The notes beneath the pieces are model-generated. The model was not told the DNA's origin. It was given only the letters and a program-made list of their open reading frames with translations, and did not search any database. DNA of 34,829 bases from Candidatus Tayloriibacteriota bacterium. GTDB taxonomy: Bacteria > Patescibacteriota > Minisyncoccia > Phycocordibacterales > PALSA-1337. This document shows positions 1 through 7,684 of this stretch, piece by piece (the stretch's first letter is position 1; each line of letters begins with the position of its first letter). The DNA is taken from positions 1-34,829 of the forward strand of contig CAIMDI010000016.1 of NCBI GenBank assembly GCA_903839695.1. Direction: 5' to 3'. The position numbers and the translations under genes are program-made.

Positions 1-191
1 ATCAAACACCGTATAGCTGCTTTTCAAATGAGAAGTTTATATCTATCTTTCTGGGAAAAGGGTCGACATTCTTCTCAAAATTTATAACTTGTCGAGGAGC
101 GACTTCTTTTTTACATTAACTTATATTTGGTTTGGTGTCAACTTGATATATTATATTAAGTGTGTTATTGTTTAAATAGAAAGGATTAATA

Positions 192-1385
192 ATGAATAGA
201 AAGAATAAGAACAATGAAGCAAAGTGGCTTAGAAAAACATACGGCCAGAGAGTGTTGGTGAGGCCGGAGGACATTGAAAAACTTAAGAGTCTGAATTCTA
301 CTTTGGTCGAGCTCTGGAACATGGGTATTGATCAATGTAATGTCTGGTTGGCATTGGAAAAGGGGAATGTTGAAAAAAAACATATTACACCTATTAGCCT
401 GAATTATTGGCTGACTGGTGTGAGGAGTAACCCCAGATTTTCCGCGATCATCGCGGGGCTGGAAAGGGAGATGCTTCGCCGACTTGCTGGCGGTTTCTCT
501 TCGTATTTTGCCCTTCTGAAAAATAAGGACAACGAAGCAAAGCCACCAGGCAAAAGGAATGAGGGTTCATTCATCACGCTCACATGGACAAGTTTTGATG
601 TGACGAATGACGGAATTCTTTCAGCCTCGATAGGATCAAAACAGGAAGTCAAATTTGTCTTGGGTCAGTTCATAATGGACAAGATTAAAGAACTTCCAAA
701 GGGATCGAAAATTGCTCAGGTCACAGTCTCCAAAAGAGAAGGTGAATACTGGGCGAACTTCGTTTTTAACATCCCCATGCCAATGCCGGGTCCAGTTCCA
801 CAAAAGGGTGTTCTTGCAATCGACCTTGGTTCTGGGGACATCGCAATAAGTACATCAGGGGAACCTGTTGGGTCAGAGTTTTTGATTCCCACAAGACGTC
901 CTGACAAAAAATGGAATAAGGAAATCGCAGTCGTCAAGGAACGTGTCGAGAGATGTAAAAAATACTCTCGATCATGGAAAAGACGAATGGGTGCTCGCCG
1001 AATCATGCACAGGAAATCACTGAATCAGCACACCGATCACCAGAGAAAGCTGGCGGTATGGCTAGCTAGTCAGAGGATGACGATTGTAGTCGGTAAAATG
1101 AAGACGCGTCTAGGTCTGTCAAAGTCTTCTGGAACCGCTGAACAACACTGGGGTGTCCAAAACACTGGGTATGCATTTAGATTACTCATCTTTCTCAGGG
1201 AGAAAGCTGCCGAATACGGGATTCGTCTGATTGAACTTGCTGATCCCGCAAGAAAAGGAGACACAAATGATCCTGAGTCAAAGTTCACAGCGTCACGTGA
1301 ACTTCTCAAAAATGGCTGCGAACAGTTGAAGATCCCATTCCCGAGTTCGTGGAAAAGGATTGATAAGCCTTTCATTCCGGGATAA
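192..1385 (+). CDS. TnpB/Cas12-like (IS200/IS605 OrfB-type) protein, predicted nuclease-inactive
   Basis: 397 aa. TnpB-like order of segments: GVLAIDLGSGDIAISTSGEPV (RuvC-I), Arg/Lys-rich bridge, KLAVWLASQRMTIVVGKMKTRLGL (RuvC-II position, E replaced by G), WGVQNTGYAFRLLIFLREKAAEYGIRLIELADP, then FTASRELLKNG (RuvC-III-like helix, D replaced by K). No CxxC pairs. AAAGGA ribosome-binding-like sequence just upstream of the ATG. Confidence 0.75.
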   Translation: MNRKNKNNEAKWLRKTYGQRVLVRPEDIEKLKSLNSTLVELWNMGIDQCNVWLALEKGNVEKKHITPISLNYWLTGVRSNPRFSAIIAGLEREMLRRLAGGFSSYFALLKNKDNEAKPPGKRNEGSFITLTWTSFDVTNDGILSASIGSKQEVKFVLGQFIMDKIKELPKGSKIAQVTVSKREGEYWANFVFNIPMPMPGPVPQKGVLAIDLGSGDIAISTSGEPVGSEFLIPTRRPDKKWNKEIAVVKERVERCKKYSRSWKRRMGARRIMHRKSLNQHTDHQRKLAVWLASQRMTIVVGKMKTRLGLSKSSGTAEQHWGVQNTGYAFRLLIFLREKAAEYGIRLIELADPARKGDTNDPESKFTASRELLKNGCEQLKIPFPSSWKRIDKPFIPG

Positions 1386-1392
1386 TGCGCAA

Positions 1393-1430
1393 GCGGGCGA
1401 GTCGTTTTACGACTCGCCCGCCTTTTTCTT
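1393..1430 (+). terminator. Rho-independent terminator downstream of the TnpB-like ORF
   Basis: Perfect 12-bp stem GCGGGCGAGTCG-TTTTA-CGACTCGCCCGC (1393-1421) followed by CTTTTTCTT, 7 bp after the stop codon. Confidence 0.9.
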
Positions 1431-1458
1431 ATTAAATTTTATAATTTATTTAATTAGA

Positions 1459-1929
1459 TTACCACGCAAAGTGAGCAAATGCTTTGTTTGCCTCTGCCAT
1501 TTTGTGAGTATTTTCACGCTTCTTTACTGCTTCTCCTTCATTCTTTGAAGCTGAAATAATTTCATCTGCCAATTTTTCTGCCATTCTCTTCCCTTTCTTT
1601 GATCTTGCTGCTAAAACAATCCATTTCATAGACATAGAACGTTGTCTTTCAGGGCGAACTTCTCTAGGAACCTGATAATTAGCACCTCCGACACGTCTTG
1701 ATCTTACTTCCATAAGTGGAGTTGTATTTTTTAGGGCTGTTTCGAAAACTTCCATAGGATTTTCTGTCTTTGTCTTTTCCTTTATAACATCAAAACAATC
1801 ATAAACAATCTTTCTTGCTGCATTCTTCTTACCTGAGTCCATAACATAGTTTATAAGCTTAGAAACCTTTACGGATTCGTAAACTGGCTCTGGTTTGATT
1901 ATTTTCTTATTCTTTATTTTTCTTCTCAT
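1459..1929 (-). CDS. rpsG: 30S ribosomal protein S7
   Basis: 156 aa with S7 motifs ([23 protein letters not shown], ...[24 protein letters not shown]...). Confidence 0.97.
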   Translation of the reverse strand: MRRKIKNKKIIKPEPVYESVKVSKLINYVMDSGKKNAARKIVYDCFDVIKEKTKTENPMEVFETALKNTTPLMEVRSRRVGGANYQVPREVRPERQRSMSMKWIVLAARSKKGKRMAEKLADEIISASKNEGEAVKKRENTHKMAEANKAFAHFAW

Positions 1930-1962
1930 TTTTTTTAATTAATTTAAGATATTATAATAGGA

Positions 1963-2382
1963 TTAAACCTTTGCTGCCTTTGGTTTCTTGTTTCCGTATT
2001 GACTTCGACCCTTTCGTCTCTTCTCTACTCCTGCTGCATCTAATACACCTCTTACAACTGTGTATCTTAGACCTACGTCTTTTACACGACCACCTCTTAG
2101 AAGTACAACTGAGTGTTCTTGTAAATTGTGTCCTTCTCCTGGAATATATGCTGTAACTTCAAGACCATTTGAAAGTCTAACACGCGCAATTTTTCTAATA
2201 GCTGAGTTAGGCTTCTTTGGAGTCTTTGTAGTCACCTTTATACACACGCCTCTTTTAAAAGGAGATGGAAAAAAGTTAGGACGATTTTTAATTGTATTAA
2301 AACTTCTTGTTAAAGCAATAGACTTTGGCTTTCTCACGAAACGTGAACGATTTTTCTTAATTAACTGATTAATTGTTGGCAT
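1963..2382 (-). CDS. rpsL: 30S ribosomal protein S12
   Basis: 139 aa with S12 motifs ([61 protein letters not shown]). Confidence 0.97.
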   Translation of the reverse strand: MPTINQLIKKNRSRFVRKPKSIALTRSFNTIKNRPNFFPSPFKRGVCIKVTTKTPKKPNSAIRKIARVRLSNGLEVTAYIPGEGHNLQEHSVVLLRGGRVKDVGLRYTVVRGVLDAAGVEKRRKGRSQYGNKKPKAAKV

Positions 2383-2570
2383 TCTTTATTTATATTTAAT
2401 AATAAAAACATTAATAATACTCAAAAACACTAATAAAACCCTACTTAATTTCTTAAAAACTTGATTTTACAGAGGATTGATTGTTTTCACCAAGCGGTTA
2501 CTCACTCCTACTGCTGTTTTTAATGTGAAATCACTTTATCACAAATGAAGGAAAAGGCAAGGAAATACGT

Positions 2571-3404
2571 TCAAACAGAAGCAGTTTTTAATCTTTTTTC
2601 TACATTCATCCCCAACAGAGATTTCATCTGAATAATAGCCGTCTCATTCAATTTTCTTAACCTTTCGCCTTGTGTCATACCCATTCTTATAAACTCCGCA
2701 TTCACACTTTCCATATTTGCCAATACAAGCAACTGTTCAATAGATGCATAATCACGAACATTCCCCTCTTTTCCTTTATTCTCATCTCTCCAATGTTTTG
2801 CTATCTTTCCAAATAGTGCCACATTCAGAACATCTGCCTCATCGGCGTAAATAAATGATTCTTGTTCTTTGGTTATAAGTGCAGGAATAATATGCTCCTT
2901 GATAGCATCTGTATGTATTTTGTAATTTAGTTTGGTCAAAGTACGTTTAATATTCCAATCAAGTGATAGCCTGCGATTTTCATCTTCCTTTAAACGCTGA
3001 AATTCTTTTATTAAATAGAGTTTGAATTCTGGCGAGAGCCATGTAGCAAATTCAAAAGCAATGTCTTTATGGGCATAGGTACCGCCATAACGACCTGCAC
3101 TGGATCTGATACCAATAGCGTTTGTTAGATTTATCCAACGTTCCGGTGACAACATAAACGAAGGAACGCCTGCTTCATTCCTAACCGTACCGAATTCGGT
3201 ACGGTTAAAAATTGGATTATACATTTCCTCCCAAATTCCAATAAATTGAATTGTATACCTTGCAGATAGCCATTTTTGAACTACGAATCTTGGCTCGTCT
3301 TTATTTTTTAATTTGGCCATATCTGTTAAACAAATATAGTCATTATTGTCCTTCGCTGTTCTAATTTTAACCTCGATATCCTTAATTATTATTGATTTTG
3401 ACAT
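2571..3404 (-). CDS. KilA-N domain-containing protein (phage-type DNA-binding)
   Basis: 277 aa; ICLTDMAKLKN..., ...SPERWINLTNAIGIRSSAGRYGGTYAHKDIAFEFATWLSPEFKLYLIKEFQRLKEDE is typical of bacterial KilA-N proteins. Confidence 0.85.
   Translation of the reverse strand: MSKSIIIKDIEVKIRTAKDNNDYICLTDMAKLKNKDEPRFVVQKWLSARYTIQFIGIWEEMYNPIFNRTEFGTVRNEAGVPSFMLSPERWINLTNAIGIRSSAGRYGGTYAHKDIAFEFATWLSPEFKLYLIKEFQRLKEDENRRLSLDWNIKRTLTKLNYKIHTDAIKEHIIPALITKEQESFIYADEADVLNVALFGKIAKHWRDENKGKEGNVRDYASIEQLLVLANMESVNAEFIRMGMTQGERLRKLNETAIIQMKSLLGMNVEKRLKTASV
3182..3207. repeat. 26-bp perfect palindrome within the KilA-N CDS
   Basis: TAACCGTACCGAATTCGGTACGGTTA equals its own reverse complement. Confidence 0.95.
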
Positions 3405-3481
3405 AATAAAATATAGATTAATTATTAATAAAACCTTTATAGAGTGAGAGATACCACTGAAAAATGGTATTAAAAAAATAT

Positions 3482-3504
3482 TGATGTGACCTCTAGTGAC
3501 ATCA
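3482..3504. promoter_or_regulatory. Operator-like inverted repeat upstream of the KilA-N gene
   Basis: TGATGTGACCTCTAGTGACATCA; arms TGATGTnAC / GTnACATCA are symmetric around a 5-bp centre, in the 5' region of the minus-strand gene. Confidence 0.4.
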
Positions 3505-3566
3505 TTATATCAAATCAGTTTTTTCTGACTATTTACTTTATTAGATTTAAATTTAAAAGTATTTAA

Positions 3567-4193
3567 CTAAACCTCCACCCCAGTAATCAACTTAAATATA
3601 AATAGTATTATTGGATCTATAAATTTCCACAAAAACAAAACTATAAACAGAAAAAAGAAAATAGAATATTGTTCAATGGTCTCTCGAATCTTGATCATAC
3701 TTTGTGGCAATATTGCAAAAAGCACCTTTGAGCCGTCTAGGGGTGGTAGGGGTATCATATTGAATACTGCCAATATTATATTTATATTTACAATAAATAA
3801 TGAAATACGTATAAAAGGAATATTCAATGATGAAGCAGGAAGAACGCTCAAACCATATCTGACTAATAATCCAAAGAATAAGGCTATTAATAAATTTGAT
3901 GCTGGACCTGCAATAGAAATAAGAAATTCACCCCATCTTTTATTTTTTACATTGTATGGGTTCCATATTATGGGTTTTGCCCACCCGAAGGTTAAACCCA
4001 AAAAAGACGTAATAATTGGTACTATCACGGAACCGAACATTTCTAGGTGTTTTAAGGGATTTAATGTTAATCTTCCCTGTAATCTAGGTGTCGGGTCACC
4101 CAGTAATTCAGCCGTATAACCATGAGAAAGCTCGTGAATTACCACGGACATTATGAGTATGAATATTGAAACGATAATGGTTAATATGTCCAT
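3567..4193 (-). CDS. Site-2 protease family (M50) membrane metalloprotease
   Basis: 208 aa membrane protein with HELSH near the N-terminus and NMIPLPPLDGSK, as in M50 proteases. Confidence 0.92.
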   Translation of the reverse strand: MDILTIIVSIFILIMSVVIHELSHGYTAELLGDPTPRLQGRLTLNPLKHLEMFGSVIVPIITSFLGLTFGWAKPIIWNPYNVKNKRWGEFLISIAGPASNLLIALFFGLLVRYGLSVLPASSLNIPFIRISLFIVNINIILAVFNMIPLPPLDGSKVLFAILPQSMIKIRETIEQYSIFFFLFIVLFLWKFIDPIILFIFKLITGVEV

Positions 4194-4247
4194 AATTTAT
4201 TCTTCTTACTTGCTAAATATATTATCTATGATAGCATATCTACCACT

Positions 4248-4493
4248 ATGGCTAAAGTTTGTGCAATAACAAAAAGAGGTTCAATACGAAGTGGCGGGTA
4301 CTCTAACAGAACTCGTGCTACTCAGTTTAATCCTACTGGAATCGTTAGAAGTTATGTAAATCTTCAAAAAAAGAAGATCTATGTTCCTGAACTTAAAAAA
4401 TCTTTCATTCTAAATATTTCTACTCGCGCATTAAAAACAATTCAAAAAAGAGGAGCTTTCGCAACATTAAAAAAAGCAGGAATAATAAAATAG
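4248..4493 (+). CDS. rpmB: 50S ribosomal protein L28
   Basis: 81 aa; MAKVCAITKRGSIRSGGYSNRTRATQFNPTG..., basic, L28-like. Confidence 0.85.
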   Translation: MAKVCAITKRGSIRSGGYSNRTRATQFNPTGIVRSYVNLQKKKIYVPELKKSFILNISTRALKTIQKRGAFATLKKAGIIK

Positions 4494-4494
4494 T

Positions 4495-5259
4495 CTATAT
4501 TTTTTGAAAGAACAGTCCATTTGAAACAAAGTGTACTGTTTTTTCTTTTGTTGTAAATATAAATTTTGGCTTTATTTTTTCTATCAAATCTGCTGAAACT
4601 TTACTATCTCCACCGCTATTATAAAACTCGATTAAATTTTGATCAGTTTTTGATTCCATTGAATTTGCTATATCTTTTTGTATTGTTTTAGACAAATTCC
4701 CCATCAAAAATATACTCGTATTATTATATAATATCGAAAATCCTAGCTCTGGTAAGCTTGTTTTATTGAATTTAAAATCTGAATATGGAAATAGTACATT
4801 CATTATTATTGAGTTATCTAAATCTATTTTATTTCCCTTTTCCACTTCTTCAATATGAATTTTCTTTTGCCGAATCTCTTTCATCAATAAACTTAAAACT
4901 GTGCTTGTAGACATTACTTTTGGTAAAACTATATTATCTATTTCATATCTATTAATAATTTCTATCAAAGCACCAATTTGTGCAGGCAATGCGCTTGGCA
5001 AAAATACATAATCAATTTTTCTATTGTAAAAAGGCATAACATTCGTCAATTCTCTAATAATTTCAGAATTTTGTCCTCCACCTATTAAAATCGTCTTATT
5101 GCTTGGCGTCCTTATAAATACTGCCCTGCCCTTATTTAAACTAAAAAAATATACTTCTAAAACAGGCTTTCTATATTCCCAATGATAAATATAAATAGAA
5201 AGAATAATTAACCCTATCAATATTATCCCGATCAATAAATAGATTTTAATGTTTTTCAT
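4495..5259 (-). CDS. ComEC C-terminal-like metallo-beta-lactamase-fold protein with degenerate metal site
   Basis: 254 aa; N-terminal TM; LEVYFFSLNKGRAVFIRTPSNKTILIGGG and IDYVFLPSALPAQIGALIEIINRYEIDNIVLP occupy the positions of the ComEC MBL motifs but lack HxHxDH. Confidence 0.6.
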   Translation of the reverse strand: MKNIKIYLLIGIILIGLIILSIYIYHWEYRKPVLEVYFFSLNKGRAVFIRTPSNKTILIGGGQNSEIIRELTNVMPFYNRKIDYVFLPSALPAQIGALIEIINRYEIDNIVLPKVMSTSTVLSLLMKEIRQKKIHIEEVEKGNKIDLDNSIIMNVLFPYSDFKFNKTSLPELGFSILYNNTSIFLMGNLSKTIQKDIANSMESKTDQNLIEFYNSGGDSKVSADLIEKIKPKFIFTTKEKTVHFVSNGLFFQKI

Positions 5260-5275
5260 GATATAATTTTTTTAT

Positions 5276-5860
5276 ATGAATAAATTTAATGAAATAAAGT
5301 TTAATATACCTGTGCTTAAGGGAATCTCTGCAAAAACCATAGAGGAACATTTGAAGCTATATTCTGGCTATGTTAAAAATTTGAATGAAATTCACGAAAT
5401 TGTTGAAAACCAAAATAATCCTGAGTATGCAAGAAGAGAATCATACCGTCGACAAGGATTTGAATTTGCTGGTATGCGTAATCATGAATACTACTTCTCA
5501 CAGTTTGAGGGAGGTTATACAGCACCTTCTACAGATTCATTACTTTATAAAAAAATTACTGAATGGACTGGCGATTTTAATTTTTTTATTCAAATATTTA
5601 AAAATCTAGCAACCACTCGTGGAATCGGCTGGGCTATGCTTGGTTACGACAAGAAAACCGATAAACTGATTCAATATTGGGTTGATGAACAGCATATTGG
5701 TCACCTACCTGATGTATCTATTATCCTCGCTCTAGATATGTGGGAACATTCTTATGTTGCAGACTATCAACCTTCTGGAAAAAAGAATTATGTTGAAGAC
5801 TTTTTCCTAAATCTAAATTGGGAAAAGGTTGAAGGTAATTTTATTAATGCTATAAAATAA
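5276..5860 (+). CDS. Fe/Mn-type superoxide dismutase
   Basis: 194 aa; ISAKTIEEHLKLYSGYVKNLNEI, RNHEYYFSQF and ILALDMWEHSYVADYQPSGKKNYVEDFFLNLNWEKVEGNF match SOD regions; the four expected metal ligands (H, H, D, H) are present. Confidence 0.85.
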   Translation: MNKFNEIKFNIPVLKGISAKTIEEHLKLYSGYVKNLNEIHEIVENQNNPEYARRESYRRQGFEFAGMRNHEYYFSQFEGGYTAPSTDSLLYKKITEWTGDFNFFIQIFKNLATTRGIGWAMLGYDKKTDKLIQYWVDEQHIGHLPDVSIILALDMWEHSYVADYQPSGKKNYVEDFFLNLNWEKVEGNFINAIK

Positions 5861-7143
5861 CTTCCATAAAATCCGACCACAATCCAAAATGAAAATTTTG
5901 GTAATTCTATAGAAGCAAAAGGTAGATTTGCAAAAAATCTAACCATAGACAATTCATATGAAAGCATAATATATGAAATCCATCCGGTAATTTCTGATGC
6001 AAAATATGATAAAAAACCCAGTACACCAGTAAGAGAAACAAATAACATTGTCATGGGAATAATTGGTAATACAATAATATTTACCACTATTCCAATAATA
6101 GATAATTGACCCATCATATAGAGAATATAAGGTGAAACAAAAACTTGTGTTGCCAATGTAGAAGCCACGAGCCCTCTTATACCAAGTTTTTCAGTAATAA
6201 AACCAAGCTTTTTTTCAATTGGTGATGACAATAAAATAAGCCCGAGTGTCGCAAGAAAAGATAATTGAAAAGATGGATCATAAAAAAGAATTAATGGGTT
6301 TTGAATAAGCATAAGCGCGGCAGCTATAAATAATGCTCTGCTGACGTTATAGTCTTTTCTAAGTAATGAAGCTGTTAGAGCAATAATCGCCATTATGCAA
6401 GAGCGCACCACTGTCGCTCCCCCGCCTACAAGTATTCCGAAAGCTAAAATACCAATTCCTCCCAAACCTATTCCTATTGTCCTTGGCAAAAATGACAATA
6501 TTCTCCTTATGGTGTCTGCGACAATAGTGATATTGTATCCAGACAAAACAACTATGTGTATGAGTCCAGCTTTTCTAAAATCATTTATCAAATCTTTACC
6601 AAGCGCACTCTTTTCACCAACCACCAATCCCCCAGCGAGTGCTGCATGTGGTTCACCCATTACCTTTTTTATATTTTCCAAAAAACCTTTTTTTATTTTA
6701 AATAAATATTTTGATACAAAATTTCCATTTTCTTCTTCCAAAATATTTATAATAGGCTTTTTCATCTCAAATGATATCCCATCCTTTAAAAGAAAATTGG
6801 TATAATCAAAAGTCCTTCCACCATTACTTTTAAAGTTTCTTGGTGTATTGATCTTACCAATAATCTTCAAGTGTTGGCCGTAATTGTATTCTGTGTACCT
6901 ATCTGGAGACACTTTTATATATATTTCTACAGAGTCTCCGGAAATTTGCTCCGCCTTTAATGTAAAACTCTGATTAAAGTCTTTTATTTGTGGTTCATCA
7001 GAAATATAGCCATATACCTCAACGCTTTTGCCGGAATATTTATTTATAATATTACTTTGATCAAAAGATAATGCAAAGTAAATTCTAATTATAACAGCCA
7101 AGACCAATACAATATTTATTATTATATTTACTTTTTTATTCAT
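5788..7143 (-). CDS. comEC: ComEC/Rec2 competence-domain membrane protein (lacks the C-terminal MBL domain)
   Basis: 451 aa; GLVVGEKSALGKDLINDFRKAGLIHIVVLSGYNITIV and multiple TM helices typical of the ComEC competence domain. Confidence 0.9.
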   Translation of the reverse strand: MNKKVNIIINIVLVLAVIIRIYFALSFDQSNIINKYSGKSVEVYGYISDEPQIKDFNQSFTLKAEQISGDSVEIYIKVSPDRYTEYNYGQHLKIIGKINTPRNFKSNGGRTFDYTNFLLKDGISFEMKKPIINILEEENGNFVSKYLFKIKKGFLENIKKVMGEPHAALAGGLVVGEKSALGKDLINDFRKAGLIHIVVLSGYNITIVADTIRRILSFLPRTIGIGLGGIGILAFGILVGGGATVVRSCIMAIIALTASLLRKDYNVSRALFIAAALMLIQNPLILFYDPSFQLSFLATLGLILLSSPIEKKLGFITEKLGIRGLVASTLATQVFVSPYILYMMGQLSIIGIVVNIIVLPIIPMTMLFVSLTGVLGFLSYFASEITGWISYIMLSYELSMVRFFANLPFASIELPKFSFWIVVGFYGSYFIALIKLPSTFSQFRFRKKSST

Positions 7144-7178
7144 ATATTGATTTTATTTATTATTGGTTTATAATGTGA

Positions 7179-7622
7179 TCACAGTAGGCTAACGCCTCCG
7201 AGATTCCCCGCTTTTGCGGGGTTTCGTTTTTTATTGATCAGCAATTCAACAACTTTATCTATAACGGAGTTAAATTCACCATCAGAAATTTTGGTGATTT
7301 TTCTTAATAATCTTTTTGTACTTATTGTGCGTAATTGGGAAAGTACAATTTGCGCGTGCATTTCCTCGATAGAATATCTATATTTATCTAACTTACTTTT
7401 ACTAGAAAGAGGTAGGGACCATATCGTGTAATGATTAATTCGATTAAGGACTAAAATAGGTCTTTCAAAATAGTCGTTCTTTCCGTTTTGTTCAGTACCT
7501 ATATTTTTCCCAAGAGAACACCACCAAACCTCTCCCTCCTGACAAGGTAATTCCTTCAAATTCTTTTGAATATGTTGTTTTTTCTCGTTCCAAGAATCAA
7601 ATAATTCACTTCCCATTCCCAC
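7179..7622 (-). CDS. MazF/PemK-like toxin family protein
   Basis: 147 aa; CQEGEVWWCSLGKNIGTEQNGKNDYFERPILVLNRIN..., ...AQIVLSQLRTISTKRLLRKITKISDGEFNSV resembles the PemK/MazF fold. Confidence 0.7.
   Translation of the reverse strand: MGMGSELFDSWNEKKQHIQKNLKELPCQEGEVWWCSLGKNIGTEQNGKNDYFERPILVLNRINHYTIWSLPLSSKSKLDKYRYSIEEMHAQIVLSQLRTISTKRLLRKITKISDGEFNSVIDKVVELLINKKRNPAKAGNLGGVSLL
7206..7233 (+). terminator. Hairpin plus T-rich tract, overlapping the 3' end of the MazF-like CDS
   Basis: CCCCGC-TTTT-GCGGGG (7206-7221) followed by TTTCGTTTTTT on the + strand. Confidence 0.6.
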
Positions 7623-7684
7623 ACCATAGCAAAAAGTTCTTAAGAACTTCTAAAGAAATACATAAGAAATGATAAAGATTATGT

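Noticed and set aside
1-120. Possible CRISPR repeat array upstream of the TnpB-like gene
   Set aside because: Only weak partial similarities (CTTTTCAAA vs CTTCTCAAA, TTTATATCT vs TTTATAACT) with inconsistent spacing; no true repeat-spacer periodicity in the visible part. An array further left cannot be excluded.
404-1375. Antisense ORFs 404-652, 716-1006 and 1070-1375
   Set aside because: Shadow ORFs on the opposite strand of the TnpB-like gene; Ser/Pro/Arg-rich translations with no recognisable motif.
1360-1548. 62-aa + strand ORF overlapping the terminator and the rpsG 3' end
   Set aside because: Overlaps a strong terminator and rpsG, with low-complexity hydrophobic translation; non-coding.
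1971-2368. ORFs antisense to rpsL (1971-2156, 2060-2368)
   Set aside because: Reverse-strand frames of a highly conserved ribosomal protein gene.
3676-4119. 147-aa ORF antisense to the M50 protease gene
   Set aside because: Opposite strand carries the unambiguous HELSH protease frame.
6395-6805. 136-aa ORF antisense to comEC
   Set aside because: Antisense shadow of a clear comEC reading frame; Pro/Ser/Lys-rich with no motif.
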